The position numbers and the translations under genes are program-made. A stretch of 64,000 bases of DNA from JACJYM01 sp965230495 (GTDB lineage: Bacteria > Bacteroidota > Bacteroidia > Chitinophagales > Saprospiraceae): NCBI GenBank assembly GCA_965230495.1, contig OZ246004.1, positions 496,001 through 560,000 on the forward strand, written 5' to 3'. Positions 53,235 through 63,175 of this stretch are shown piece after piece; the first letter of the stretch is position 1; the number at the start of each line of letters is the position of its first letter. The notes beneath the pieces were generated by a model. The model had not been told where the DNA came from. It ran no database searches and was given only the letters and a program-made list of their open reading frames with translations.

Positions 53235-55817
53235 ATGAGAACGTTTTACACATTTATTTTTTCACTTCTATTCTCTATGACCATAATGGCTCAGAGTACT
53301 GTCAAAGGAAAGATAGTAGATTCTGATTCTGGTGAGGCCTTAGTAGGTGCCTCAGTTTATATAAGCGATGCGGCTTTGGGAACCATAACTGATATTGATG
53401 GTATGTTTCAAATTAATGGAGTAGCCAATGGCGACCATAGTTTGGAAATATCTTATATAGGTTATGAAACTATGAAAACAATGGTTTCTGTTTCTGGTGG
53501 TACTGTCGATTTAGGTATGTTATCATTAAGAACAGGAGGTATGGGATTGGATGAAGTTGTAGTTACTGGGGTAATGGATATTGTTATGGATAGGAGAACT
53601 CCTGTTGCAGTCTCTACTATAACAGCTAGCGAAATTCAAGCGAAAACTGTTGGTAATGTAGAATTGGGTGAAGTAGCTAAAGCAACACCTTCTGTATTCG
53701 TTGCTAATCAGGCAGGTGGATATGGAGATTCTGAAGTTTGGACTAGAGGTTTTGATCAATCAAATACTGCTTTTCTTCTTAATGGACAGCCTATTAATGG
53801 AATGGAAGACGGTAAAATGTATTGGTCTAACTGGTCAGGTCTAACGGACGTAGCAAGTGCAGTTCAGATTCAAAGAGGGCTTGGTGCTTCTAAGTTAGCC
53901 ATTTCTTCAGTTGGAGGTACTTGGAACTTTGTAATGAAGGCTACCGAAAACGAAGAAGGGGGATCTATCTTTTCAACTATAGGAAACAATGCATATAGAA
54001 AGGCAGGAGCTTCTTATTCTACAGGAATGGGAGAAAGCGGATTTGCTCTTACTGTTTTGGCATCAGCTTGGTCTGGCGATGGTTGGGCTTATGGTACAAG
54101 AGGTCAAGGGCAAACATATTTCTTATCTGCTGGATATAAGCCAAATGAGAATCATACTTTCAATTTCTTAGTTACAGGTGCTCCTCAATGGCATGACCAA
54201 AAATTCCAGACAAGTATCTTTAGTCATGAAGATCAAAATGGAGATATTGATCCACGATATAATAATAACTGGGGTATTTATGATGGAGAATACTTTAGTG
54301 AGAGAAGAAACTATTACCACAAACCAGTATTGAACTTAAACTGGGATTGGAAAATAGATGAAAAATCTGATTTAGCGATGGTTCTTTATGGATCTTTCGG
54401 TAGAGGAGGAGGAACTGGTGGACTTGGTGGTTCTAAAGTAAGAACTGAATCTGGATTAATTAATTTTGACCAGACTAGAGCTGATTCTACTGGTTATTTG
54501 AGAAGAGCTTCTGTTAACAACCATAACTGGTTTGGTGCAGTTGCGAAATACAACAGAAAGCTTTCTGACAACTTAAATTTAAGTGTAGGTACTGACTTAA
54601 GAAGATATTATGGAGATCACTTCAGACAAGTGGTTGATTTAATATCTACTGATGGATATGATGTATCAAATGCAAGAGGTAGTTATACGGCTACAACTGA
54701 GTATGATGCTGACCCTTGGGCTGCTCTTTTTGATTTTGCTGATAAAGGAGACAGAATTGCATATAATAATGCAGAGACCATTAGATACGCAGGTATGTTT
54801 GGACAGTTAGAGTATGCTAAGGATGCTTTTAGTGCATACTTGCAAGGAGCTATCTCAACTCAAGATTATGAAAGACATGAGTTTTTCAATGAAACTGAAG
54901 AAAATGAAAATTCAGAAGTTATTGTACACAATGGTTATAATCTGAAATTAGGGTTAAGCTATAGTGTGGGTGATAATCATGTATTCTTTGCAAATGCTGG
55001 ACAATATTCAAGGCAACCATTTTTCGATGTTTCATTTGTTGGATTCTCGAATACTCCAGCGGAAGAGACTAAAAATGAGAAGATTACAGGATTGGAGTTA
55101 GGATATAAGTATGTTTCTAACGATCTATATGTAAACATTAATGGTTATTCTACTACTTGGTCTGATAGAGTTTTCCAAAGCTTCTATAATGGTAGTGATG
55201 GAGAAATAGTTCAACTACTTGATGGTAGTGATTATGCAGCAATTGATGACCCATTCGAAAATAGTACTCAGGAGCAGAAACATATGGGAGTTGAATTAGA
55301 CTTAGGCTACCATGTGTCAAGTGATTTGAAACTATCAGGATTTGCATCTGTAGGTGATTGGGTTGTTGTAGGAGGAAGAGATGTTACTTTGTTTGATGAT
55401 ACACCAAGAAGAGAAATCAAGAGTTATACAATAGAAGGAGAAGATGTTAAGGTAGGAGGAGCTCCACAAACTTCTTTTGGATTAGGAGCTAGATATAAGT
55501 TACTTAATAATTTATCAGCAGAATTACAGTACTTTAACTATTCAGGACTTTATGCTAGAAATGGAGGTATTGAATTACCAAGCTATGGTTTGTTTGATTT
55601 GAATCTTGCATATGCATTACCATTGGATAACGGTCACTTGATAAGATTTGTAGGAAATCTTTACAATGTATTTGATGAGTTGTATATTTCTAAGGCAAGA
55701 ACTTCAATTGAAGCTGACGAAAACGAGGAAAATAATTGGGAAGGAATTAACAAAGAAAATCAAGTTACTTTTGGAAAGGGTAGAACTTGGAACTTCACAA
55801 TGAAGTATTCTTTCTAA
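53235..55817 (+). CDS. TonB-dependent outer-membrane receptor with carboxypeptidase-regulatory N-terminal domain
   Basis: Signal peptide 'MRTFYTFIFSLLFSMTIMA' (cleaved before QSTVKG). The N-terminal domain (about 21-105) starts 'TVKGKIVDSDSGEALVGASV'. It is followed by a TonB-box-like segment ('MGLDEVVVTGVMDI'), the plug (about 125-235, 'GEVAKATPSVFVANQAGGYG', 'FLLNGQPINGMEDGKMYWSN') and a barrel of 860 residues total that closes with 'GKGRTWNFTMKYSF'. There is no SusD partner. The transcript is single: strong terminator downstream and a palindromic operator over its promoter. The ligand is unknown. Repression by an iron or other metabolite regulator is possible. Confidence 0.9.
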   Translation: MRTFYTFIFSLLFSMTIMAQSTVKGKIVDSDSGEALVGASVYISDAALGTITDIDGMFQINGVANGDHSLEISYIGYETMKTMVSVSGGTVDLGMLSLRTGGMGLDEVVVTGVMDIVMDRRTPVAVSTITASEIQAKTVGNVELGEVAKATPSVFVANQAGGYGDSEVWTRGFDQSNTAFLLNGQPINGMEDGKMYWSNWSGLTDVASAVQIQRGLGASKLAISSVGGTWNFVMKATENEEGGSIFSTIGNNAYRKAGASYSTGMGESGFALTVLASAWSGDGWAYGTRGQGQTYFLSAGYKPNENHTFNFLVTGAPQWHDQKFQTSIFSHEDQNGDIDPRYNNNWGIYDGEYFSERRNYYHKPVLNLNWDWKIDEKSDLAMVLYGSFGRGGGTGGLGGSKVRTESGLINFDQTRADSTGYLRRASVNNHNWFGAVAKYNRKLSDNLNLSVGTDLRRYYGDHFRQVVDLISTDGYDVSNARGSYTATTEYDADPWAALFDFADKGDRIAYNNAETIRYAGMFGQLEYAKDAFSAYLQGAISTQDYERHEFFNETEENENSEVIVHNGYNLKLGLSYSVGDNHVFFANAGQYSRQPFFDVSFVGFSNTPAEETKNEKITGLELGYKYVSNDLYVNINGYSTTWSDRVFQSFYNGSDGEIVQLLDGSDYAAIDDPFENSTQEQKHMGVELDLGYHVSSDLKLSGFASVGDWVVVGGRDVTLFDDTPRREIKSYTIEGEDVKVGGAPQTSFGLGARYKLLNNLSAELQYFNYSGLYARNGGIELPSYGLFDLNLAYALPLDNGHLIRFVGNLYNVFDELYISKARTSIEADENEENNWEGINKENQVTFGKGRTWNFTMKYSF

Positions 55818-55837
55818 TTACTATCTAGAATATATTT

Positions 55838-55875
55838 AAAAGCCATGGTCGTTAGGCCATGGCTTTTCTTTTTTT
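55838..55875 (+). terminator. Rho-independent terminator of the second TonB receptor gene
   Basis: A perfect 11-bp stem (AAAAGCCATGG at 55838-55848 with CCATGGCTTTT at 55857-55867) and an 8-base loop are followed by a run of T residues (CTTTTTTT). Confidence 0.92.
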
Positions 55876-55933
55876 AAAATGTCATTTTAGTAATGGCCTT
55901 TTTTAGTATCTTTCTCCTCCAAATGAATCCAAT

Positions 55934-57250
55934 ATGATTGCACAACTCATTTTTATAGTACTGTTGGGTATTATAGCCTTTTTCTCGTATAAAGAATACG
56001 GGAGAGTCATTAGAAATATAAAACTGGGCAAAGTTTTTGAATTAGACCTTAATACATCATTGTCATGGAAAAACGTGTTTTTAGTGGCACTTGGTCAGAA
56101 AAAAATGTTTAAAAACATGCTTCCCGCTATTTTACACTTATTCATTTATAGTGCTTTCGTGATCACTCAAATCGAATTAATTGAAATAATAGTAGATGGA
56201 ATAACTGGAAATCATAGAGTATTTGCTAATGTTCTAGGAGGATTTTATACATTTATTATAAGTTTTATTGAGATATTGACATTACTGGCTTTAGTGGCAA
56301 CGGTAGCTTTCTTGGCTAGAAGAAATTTGTTAAAAATTCCCAGATTGGTAAAATCCGAACTAAATGGCTGGCCTAAACTAGATGCCAACCTCATTCTGAT
56401 AGGAGAACTACTTTTGATTATCGGCATATTCACTATGAACGGGACAGATACGGTACTTCAAAGCCGTGGAGTAGAAGATTATCCCAATACTGGAGCTTTG
56501 GCAATAAGTAGTTGGCTAGGGCCGGCGTTATTTGGAGGATTAGAGAATAGTACTTTGATAGTTTTAGAAAGAGCGGGATGGTGGTTACATATTTTGGTCG
56601 TTTTTGGATTTTTAGTGTATCTGCCTTTTAGTAAACATCTTCATGTGATTTTTGCGTTTCCTAACGTGTATTTTGCTTCACAAAATTCTAGGGGAGAAAT
56701 GGCAAATATGCCTGAAATTATGAACGAAGTAAAAAGTATGATGGGACTTATGGATGGTGTAGAAGAACCAGATATGACAGCAGAGCTTCCAGAATTTGGT
56801 GCTAAAGATATTTTCGATCTCAAATGGAAAAATATTCTTGATGCATATACCTGTACTGAATGTGGAAGGTGCAGTGCTGAATGCCCAGCAAATCAAACTG
56901 GTAAAAAATTATCACCGAGAAAAATAATGATGTCAATTCGAGATAGAGCTGATGAGATAGGTAAGAATATTGACAACGGTAGTCAAAATAAAGAAGAATA
57001 CGATGATGGAAAGTCATTGTTTGATTATATAACTAAGGAGGAAATTCATGCTTGTACTACTTGTAATGCTTGTGTAGAAGCGTGTCCTGTTATGATTGAT
57101 CCACTGGAACCAATTTTAGAATTGAGAAGATACGAGATTCTTACGGAATCTGCTGGTCCTAGTGATTGGTTGCCCATGTTTAATGCGATCGAAAATGGAG
57201 GGGCAGTATGGCAAATGAACGTAGATAGAGAAAATGTTTGGAAGACTTAA
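55934..57250 (+). CDS. Membrane-bound (Fe-S) oxidoreductase subunit, HdrC/NarI-like fusion
   Basis: Five or so membrane helices occupy residues 1-235 ('LIFIVLLGIIAFFSY', 'AILHLFIYSAFVITQIELIE', 'FYTFIISFIEILTLLALVAT', 'WWLHILVVFGFLVYLPFS'). They carry several histidines that could bind heme. The cytoplasmic domain holds two 4Fe-4S motifs, 'CTECGRCSAECP' (about 306-317) and 'CTTCNACVEACPVM' (about 375-388). The organisation is that of HdrC/DsrK-type electron-transfer subunits. It and the next gene (16 bases downstream) form a two-subunit complex that passes electrons between the quinone pool and a soluble partner. The redox partner is not identified. Confidence 0.88.
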   Translation: MIAQLIFIVLLGIIAFFSYKEYGRVIRNIKLGKVFELDLNTSLSWKNVFLVALGQKKMFKNMLPAILHLFIYSAFVITQIELIEIIVDGITGNHRVFANVLGGFYTFIISFIEILTLLALVATVAFLARRNLLKIPRLVKSELNGWPKLDANLILIGELLLIIGIFTMNGTDTVLQSRGVEDYPNTGALAISSWLGPALFGGLENSTLIVLERAGWWLHILVVFGFLVYLPFSKHLHVIFAFPNVYFASQNSRGEMANMPEIMNEVKSMMGLMDGVEEPDMTAELPEFGAKDIFDLKWKNILDAYTCTECGRCSAECPANQTGKKLSPRKIMMSIRDRADEIGKNIDNGSQNKEEYDDGKSLFDYITKEEIHACTTCNACVEACPVMIDPLEPILELRRYEILTESAGPSDWLPMFNAIENGGAVWQMNVDRENVWKT

Positions 57251-57266
57251 TTCTTAATAAGGAGTT

Positions 57267-58037
57267 ATGAAAAAAATATCTGATTTTAATGCAGAAGGTA
57301 AAGAGCCGGAAGTGCTTTTTTGGGTAGGATGTGCAGGAAGCTTTGATGCCCGTGCTCAAAGGGTTACGCATGCTTTCGCTGAAATATTGAATAAAGCTAA
57401 TGTTGAGTTTGCAATTTTAGGAAATGAAGAGACGTGTACAGGAGATCCGGCAAGACGAGCTGGAAATGAATTCTTGTTTCAGATGTCTGCATTGCAAAAT
57501 ATTGAAACCTTAAACATGTATAAGGTGAAAAAAATAGTAACGGCTTGTCCTCACTGTTTTAACACACTCAAAAATGATTATCCTGCATTAGGAGGACACT
57601 ATGATGTAGTTCATCATACTCAGTTTATTAATGATCTTATTGAGAAGGGAAGGATAAGTGTTTCAGGTGGAGCTTTTTCAGGAAAGAAAATAACTTATCA
57701 TGATTCATGTTATTTGGGAAGGGTTAATGGCGTATATCAGGTTCCAAGGCAGATTATCGAGGCTTTAGATATTGATTTAGTAGAAATGAAAAGGTGTAAG
57801 ACAAATGGATTGTGTTGTGGAGCCGGTGGAGCACAAATGTTTAAGGAAGACGAGCCAGGTGACAAGAGAATTAATATAGAAAGAGCTGAAGAAGTTTTAG
57901 AAAGTGGGGCTGATATAGTAGGAGCGAATTGTCCTTTTTGTATAACAATGCTTTCCGATGGAATGAAGGCAAAAGAAAAACAGGAGGATGTAATGGTTTA
58001 TGATCTTAGTGAAATGGTTTTACAATCACTTAAATAG
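57267..58037 (+). CDS. CCG-domain (Fe-S)-binding protein, HdrB/GlpC-like
   Basis: The 256 residues hold two cysteine-rich CCG repeats. The first is 'VLFWVGCAGSFDARAQR' and 'EETCTGDPARRAGNEF' with 'TACPHCFNTL', where the usual CCG reads CTG. The second is 'YHDSCYLGRVNGVY', 'GLCCGAGGAQMF' and 'GANCPFCITML'. The two CCG motifs of HdrB bind noncubane Fe-S clusters. It is cytosolic and pairs with the membrane Fe-S protein encoded upstream. The degenerate first CCG appears to be common in the Bacteroidota branch, by my recollection. Confidence 0.88.
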   Translation: MKKISDFNAEGKEPEVLFWVGCAGSFDARAQRVTHAFAEILNKANVEFAILGNEETCTGDPARRAGNEFLFQMSALQNIETLNMYKVKKIVTACPHCFNTLKNDYPALGGHYDVVHHTQFINDLIEKGRISVSGGAFSGKKITYHDSCYLGRVNGVYQVPRQIIEALDIDLVEMKRCKTNGLCCGAGGAQMFKEDEPGDKRINIERAEEVLESGADIVGANCPFCITMLSDGMKAKEKQEDVMVYDLSEMVLQSLK

Positions 58038-58127
58038 AACAGTTTAGGGATAAATCCCCTAACAATTTAGGAGATATCCTATGGAATTGAAGTGTGAATA
58101 TTTTCACATTTGTAGAAAAAATACAAT

Positions 58128-58319
58128 ATGAACACTTCCACTATTGAAGCAAACCAAATTTCTTTACCGTTTGATACAAACTTCATACAAAAAGAAGAAA
58201 GTACAAATAGGAAATCTAAAGGAATACTTAGATCAATAGCCAAGTCTTACTTTCATCTTACTGATCTGATTTCTGTAAGTCTGACGAGTAGAAAAGAAGA
58301 TTTTTCAGATGAATTGTAG
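58128..58319 (+). CDS. Small hypothetical protein
   Basis: The 63-residue frame starts at ATG 58128 and has a balanced, low-hydrophobicity composition ('NTSTIEANQISLPFDTNFIQ', 'ILRSIAKSYFHLTDLISVSL') without signal peptide or membrane helix. Two short imperfect hairpins (58044-58062 and 58068-58081) precede it. It ends 2 bases before the recN stop codon on the other strand. The ORF is not a shadow of a larger gene, but nothing recognisable supports it beyond composition and a plausible leader. Confidence 0.45.
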   Translation: MNTSTIEANQISLPFDTNFIQKEESTNRKSKGILRSIAKSYFHLTDLISVSLTSRKEDFSDEL

Positions 58320-58321
58320 CA

Positions 58322-59974
58322 CTAATTAAGTAATTCTTTGGCATTTGCAATGGCATGTGAAGATGGTGGATCTCCACTTAACATTTTGGCAATCTCTTGT
58401 ATTCTAGAATCTATATCCAGCACATTGACACCTGTAATAACCCTTTCTTTAGTCTCTTTTTTATACACATAATAATGATTGTCGGATTTAGCAGATATTT
58501 GAGCCGAATGACTAATAATAATTAGTTGATGTTTTTCCGCTAATTTTTTTAACATAATACCCATTTTATTGGCTATTTCTCCGGAAATACCTAAATCAAT
58601 TTCATCAAATATCATAGTAGGCATAGTCATAGCACCTGCAACAAGTGTTTTTATAATCAGAGTCAATCTACTTGTTTCTCCACCGGAAGCGACATTCTTT
58701 AGAGGCATAAACTGACTTCCTTTATTAGGCGAAAATAAGAATTTGATTTCATCCAAGCCAGAAGAAGAAGGTGATTCCAAAGGAGTTATTTCAACCTTAA
58801 TTTGGGAATGTTCCATTCCCAATTCTTTTAAGCCTTTTTCCACATTTTTTTCAAATATATTTGAAACTTTTTTTCTAGAATCGCTAAGTTCATTTCCTGC
58901 ATTAATAAGATTTTGATGGAGAGGAGAGAGTTTGTTTTCTAGAGAGATAATATCCTCATCAAGATTTTGAAACCGTGATATTTTCGACACTAATTCTTCC
59001 TGAAACTGTATGAGTTCATCAACTGAGTTTTTTTGATGTTTTTTCTGAAGCTTATAGATTCTATCTAACCTTTCTTCATGTTCATTAATTAGTTGAGAAT
59101 CATACTCCACACTTTCTGCAGTCTGAGCCAACTCTGTGGATACATCTCTTAATTCTTCGATTATACTTTCCAATCGAGTTTGTATGGTTTCAAGTTTTGG
59201 ATCAAAAGAAGCAACAGAGGATAATTTATTACTCAGTTCTCTTAACTGGCCAGTGAGTGAGTTTTCACTTTCTTCTAAATTGTATGATATTTGATATGAA
59301 GTACTTTTGATTTCTTCCGAATTATTTAATTTATCCAATTCGGATTCTCTCTCTTCCTGTTCTCCTGATATTAGATTTATATCCTTAAATTCTTCATATT
59401 GGAACAGGAAAAAATCATGTTCATTTTGAGCCGTAAGTCTTTGATCTCGTAAATTTTGCAATTCTTTTTCAAGATGACTATGTTCATTAAAGAGAGAAGT
59501 ATATTTTTTCTTCAATGAATTATTTTGAGCCAAAGCATCAATGATATTTAGCTGAAATCTATTCTGAAATAATTCTAGATGATCGAACTGTCTGTGCAAG
59601 TCTATTAATAGTCCTTTTAACTCTGTGAGTATTGATAGATTAACTAATGAGTCATTGATAAAAGATCTGCTCTTACCACTTTTAAGAATCTCTCTTCGTA
59701 CCACAAGTTCATCATAATATTCCAGATCGTTCCGGTCGAAAAAAGACTGATAGTTATAATTTGAAATGTCAAAAGTTGCTTCAACAATGCAATTAGTGTC
59801 TTTAAAGTAGAGTACTTTGCTATCAGCTCTATTTCCTAAGATAAGTCCTAAGGCACCAAGAATTATAGATTTACCAGCTCCCGTTTCACCGGTTATGGCA
59901 GTTAGGCCAGAATCAAAGGATAAATCTAATTCTTCAATCAATGCATAATTTCTAATATGTAGGTTTGTAATCAT
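58322..59974 (-). CDS. recN: DNA repair protein RecN
   Basis: RecN is an SMC-like ATPase that acts in double-strand-break repair. I start it at the ATG at 59974 ('MITNLHIRNYALIEELDLSF'), which is the conserved family start. The longer frame to 60022 has a spurious 16-residue head, and a -7 box lies within it. The ATP-binding head has Walker A 'GETGAGKSIILGALGLILG'. A roughly 270-residue coiled coil ('EEREDELDK' type charged runs) joins it to the C-terminal 'VASGGETSRLTLIIKTLVAG' signature and Walker B 'TMIFDEIDLGISGEIA', then 'IIISHSAQISAKSD'. At 550 residues it is normal. Confidence 0.95.
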   Translation of the reverse strand: MITNLHIRNYALIEELDLSFDSGLTAITGETGAGKSIILGALGLILGNRADSKVLYFKDTNCIVEATFDISNYNYQSFFDRNDLEYYDELVVRREILKSGKSRSFINDSLVNLSILTELKGLLIDLHRQFDHLELFQNRFQLNIIDALAQNNSLKKKYTSLFNEHSHLEKELQNLRDQRLTAQNEHDFFLFQYEEFKDINLISGEQEERESELDKLNNSEEIKSTSYQISYNLEESENSLTGQLRELSNKLSSVASFDPKLETIQTRLESIIEELRDVSTELAQTAESVEYDSQLINEHEERLDRIYKLQKKHQKNSVDELIQFQEELVSKISRFQNLDEDIISLENKLSPLHQNLINAGNELSDSRKKVSNIFEKNVEKGLKELGMEHSQIKVEITPLESPSSSGLDEIKFLFSPNKGSQFMPLKNVASGGETSRLTLIIKTLVAGAMTMPTMIFDEIDLGISGEIANKMGIMLKKLAEKHQLIIISHSAQISAKSDNHYYVYKKETKERVITGVNVLDIDSRIQEIAKMLSGDPPSSHAIANAKELLN

Positions 59975-59982
59975 ATGGGTTA

Positions 59983-59990
59983 CAAAGGTA
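59983..59990 (-). promoter_or_regulatory. Possible -7 element of the recN promoter
   Basis: The minus strand reads TACCTTTG, an exact TAnnTTTG match, but it ends only 8 bases before the chosen recN ATG. Transcription would start at or just before the ATG, so the mRNA would be nearly leaderless. The -33 site is ATTT, one base from TTTG. Confidence 0.4.
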
Positions 59991-60222
59991 AAATATAAGA
60001 TTGAATCGAAATGAGAATTCAAACTAAAAGCTTCTATATAACTTTAACTTATAAATTCTCAGTATTCTCAATAATTTTAACTTATTTCAGGTATTAAAGA
60101 AAAGCTTTAAGGAGGTTAAATACGTTGGCAAAAAATGTCTACAAAAATAACTTCCTAGACTAGAAGGTAAAAGAGGTAATTGATGATAACTCATCTTTAC
60201 TAGAAACTGAAAAAAAATAAAA

Positions 60223-61758
60223 ATGAAAGTCGGAATTCCAAAAGAAATTATTCTATCTGAATCGAGAGTAGGAGCCACTCCAAAAACTGTGAAACGACTA
60301 TTAAAACAGGGGTTTGATGTGTATGTGGAAAGTAGAGCGGGAGTAAAGGCAAATTTTAGCAACCAACAATATGTGGATGCCGGAGCATCTATTAAGGAAA
60401 CGAGCCAGGAACTTTATGATACAGCTGACATAATATTGAAGGTTCAGGGCCCAATAGATAGTGAGATAAGTCAGTTTCACGAAGGACAAGTGCTTTTAAG
60501 CTATTTACAACCTGGTCAGAACCAAGACCTACTGGAAAAATTGGCGGAAAGAAAGGTCAATGCGGTAGCCATGGATGCCATACCGAGGATATCCCGAGCT
60601 CAAAAAATGGATGTGCTATCTTCGATGGCAAATATTGCTGGATATAGATCTGTAATTGAGGGAGCCAATTATTTTGGACGTTTTCTCAATGGACAAATAA
60701 CAGCAGCGGGAAAAGTAGATCCTGCCAAGGTGTTGGTAATTGGGGCTGGAGTGGCAGGGTTAGCTGCTATTGGTACTGCCAAGTCGTTAGGAGCTGTCGT
60801 TAGAGCTTTTGATACCAGAATGGAGGTTGCAGAGCAGATAGAATCTATGGGGGCCAGTTTTTTGACAGTGGATATAGAAGAAGATGGTTCTACAGCTTCT
60901 GGATACTCAAAGGTGATGTCACCTGAATTCATAGCTGCTGAAATGGCTTTATTTAAAGAGCAAGCAAAGGAAGTGGATATAATAATCACCACTGCTCAAA
61001 TTCCGGGCAGAAAGGCTCCTGAATTAATATTGGATTATCATGTGGAAGCTATGAAGCCTGGATCAGTTATTGTTGATCTGGCCGCATCTACTGGAGGAAA
61101 TTGTACTTTGACAAGAGACGGTGAAGTGTTTACTACGGATAATGGAGTAATAATCGTTGGAAAACTGGACCAACTTCCTGCTCAAGCAAGTCAATTATAT
61201 GGAAATAATCTTTGTCATCTTCTTGATGATATGGGCAAAGCGGAGAATTTTAAAATCGACATGGAAGACACCATTGTGTCAAGGGCAATGGTGACTTATA
61301 ATGGTGAGGTTAATTGGCCTCCGGAACCTCTTCCTGTGAGTCCACAAAAAACTAATGAAGAGGTTAAAACTATAGAAGTTAACAAGCCATCTGAGGAAGA
61401 GATATCAAAGAGGAAGAGTGTGAGAATGGCTATTACTTTGGCCATTATAGGAATTATGTTATATTTTTTGGGAATGGTAGCACCAGCTGATTTTATGCAG
61501 CATTTTACCGTTTTTGTTCTGTCTGTTTTTGTAGGGTGGCAGGTGATTTGGAACGTATCACATTCGTTACATACTCCCTTGATGGCAGTGACTAATGCGA
61601 TTAGTGGAATTATTATAATAGGAGGACTATTACAGACAAGTAATAATCTGTCCGATTCCATGACCATATTGGCATTTATTGCTATTCTAGTGGCAAGTAT
61701 TAATATAGTAGGTGGTTTTTTAGTGACACACCGTATGTTGAAAATGTTTAGAAAATAA
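60223..61758 (+). CDS. pntA: NAD(P) transhydrogenase subunit alpha (fused alpha1/alpha2)
   Basis: PntAB uses the proton gradient to make NADPH from NADH and NADP. The NAD-binding domain I spans about 1-380: 'VGIPKEIILSESRVGATP', 'LLSYLQPGQNQDLLEKLAER', 'GAGVAGLAAIGTAKSLGAVV', 'IITTAQIPGRKAPELI'. A linker follows ('KTNEEVKTIEVNKPSEEE'), then membrane domain II at about 400-511 with three to four helices. The alpha1 and alpha2 parts are one polypeptide, as in E. coli, whereas many bacteria keep them separate. The gene for the beta subunit follows after 4 bases. Confidence 0.95.
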   Translation: MKVGIPKEIILSESRVGATPKTVKRLLKQGFDVYVESRAGVKANFSNQQYVDAGASIKETSQELYDTADIILKVQGPIDSEISQFHEGQVLLSYLQPGQNQDLLEKLAERKVNAVAMDAIPRISRAQKMDVLSSMANIAGYRSVIEGANYFGRFLNGQITAAGKVDPAKVLVIGAGVAGLAAIGTAKSLGAVVRAFDTRMEVAEQIESMGASFLTVDIEEDGSTASGYSKVMSPEFIAAEMALFKEQAKEVDIIITTAQIPGRKAPELILDYHVEAMKPGSVIVDLAASTGGNCTLTRDGEVFTTDNGVIIVGKLDQLPAQASQLYGNNLCHLLDDMGKAENFKIDMEDTIVSRAMVTYNGEVNWPPEPLPVSPQKTNEEVKTIEVNKPSEEEISKRKSVRMAITLAIIGIMLYFLGMVAPADFMQHFTVFVLSVFVGWQVIWNVSHSLHTPLMAVTNAISGIIIIGGLLQTSNNLSDSMTILAFIAILVASINIVGGFLVTHRMLKMFRK

Positions 61759-61762
61759 TATT

Positions 61763-63154
61763 ATGATATCCAGTCAAATACAATTAGCATCATATTTATT
61801 CGCCAGTATATTGTTTATTCTAAGTCTAGGTGGACTGTCTTCTCAAGAGTCAGCCAAGCGAGGGGTAATGTATGGTATTGTTGGAATGATCATAGCTATT
61901 ATTTCAACAGTATTAGGAGAAGGAGTCGAAGGACACATTTATATAATAATAGCAATAGTAATAGCATCGATTATTGGAATTCTGGTAGCGAGAAAGGTAG
62001 AGATGACTTCTATGCCTCAATTGGTGGCCATTTTACACAGTTTTGTAGGTTTGGCGGCCGTTTTGGTTGGATTTGGTTCTTATCTTGACCCTCATACTCA
62101 GGAATTGACAGGAGTGAATCGTAATATTCATTTGGTTGAAATTTTTATTGGTGTATTTATTGGAGCGATTACTTTTACCGGATCTGTAATAGCCTGGGGT
62201 AAGTTAGAAGGTAGAATCAGAAGTAAGCCACTTCTTTATCCGGGAAGGCATATGGTGAACATTTTGTTGGTTGTGGTATGTATCATTCTTGGATATCTCT
62301 TTATGAACCAAAGCGGGGTAGAGGGAATGAGCTATTTATATATCATGACTGCCATAGCATGCTTCATTGGAATTATGTTGGTAATGGCCATTGGTGGAGC
62401 AGATATGCCGGTGGTGGTCTCTATGCTGAATTCTTATTCCGGATGGGCGGCCGCAGCGGCTGGATTTATGCTTGGTAATGATCTATTGATAGTGACGGGT
62501 GCCTTAGTGGGTAGCTCAGGAGCTATTCTTTCGATCATTATGTGTGAAGCGATGAATCGTTCTTTTTGGTCTGTCATTTTTGGCGGTTTTGGAGATAGCC
62601 CTTCAGGAGAAATGAAAGAGGTTGAAGGAGAAGTAACCTCTGTAGATCATGAAGAGGTGGCATCATTACTTAAAGAAGCCAAAAGTGTAGTGGTGGTTCC
62701 CGGTTATGGTATGGCAGTAGCGAAGGCCCAATTTCCAGTGTATGAGATGGTTCAACAGCTTAAGAAATCGGGAAAGGATGTTAGATTTGGGATACATCCC
62801 GTAGCAGGAAGACTGCCGGGACATATGAATGTCCTGTTAGCAGAAGCTAATGTACCTTATGATATTGTATTAGAAATGGAAGAAATCAACGATGATCTTG
62901 AACATACAGACGTAGTTTTGGTAATAGGAGCCAATGATATTGTGAATCCCGGTGCACAAGATGATGAGAACAGTCCCATCTATGGCATGCCGGTTATTGA
63001 GGTATGGAATGCCAAGAATGTGATCGTAATGAAGAGATCAATGGCTACCGGCTACGCAGGTGTTCAAAATCCATTGTTCTTTAAGGAGAATACTGACATG
63101 CTATATGGAGATGCCAAAGATAGTGTTATGAAGATTAATGGATATTTGGGGTAA
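61763..63154 (+). CDS. pntB: NAD(P) transhydrogenase subunit beta
   Basis: The membrane part (about 1-270) has eight or nine helices, with the His/Asn-lined proton path ('AILHSFVGLAAVLVGFGSYL', 'VVVSMLNSYSGWAAAAAGFM'). The NADP-binding domain III (about 290-463) shows 'VVPGYGMAVAKAQFPVYEM', 'FGIHPVAGRLPGHMNVLLAE', 'VLVIGANDIVNPGAQDD' and 'MKRSMATGYAGVQNPLF'. Length (463) is standard. It forms an operon with pntA and is followed by a weak terminator-like hairpin. Confidence 0.96.
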   Translation: MISSQIQLASYLFASILFILSLGGLSSQESAKRGVMYGIVGMIIAIISTVLGEGVEGHIYIIIAIVIASIIGILVARKVEMTSMPQLVAILHSFVGLAAVLVGFGSYLDPHTQELTGVNRNIHLVEIFIGVFIGAITFTGSVIAWGKLEGRIRSKPLLYPGRHMVNILLVVVCIILGYLFMNQSGVEGMSYLYIMTAIACFIGIMLVMAIGGADMPVVVSMLNSYSGWAAAAAGFMLGNDLLIVTGALVGSSGAILSIIMCEAMNRSFWSVIFGGFGDSPSGEMKEVEGEVTSVDHEEVASLLKEAKSVVVVPGYGMAVAKAQFPVYEMVQQLKKSGKDVRFGIHPVAGRLPGHMNVLLAEANVPYDIVLEMEEINDDLEHTDVVLVIGANDIVNPGAQDDENSPIYGMPVIEVWNAKNVIVMKRSMATGYAGVQNPLFFKENTDMLYGDAKDSVMKINGYLG

Positions 63155-63175
63155 TACAGTAATATTATATACATA

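Noticed and set aside
58040..58081. Riboswitch or small RNA before the 63-residue ORF
   Set aside because: Two short imperfect hairpins are visible, but no conserved core of a known riboswitch class and no good terminator follow.
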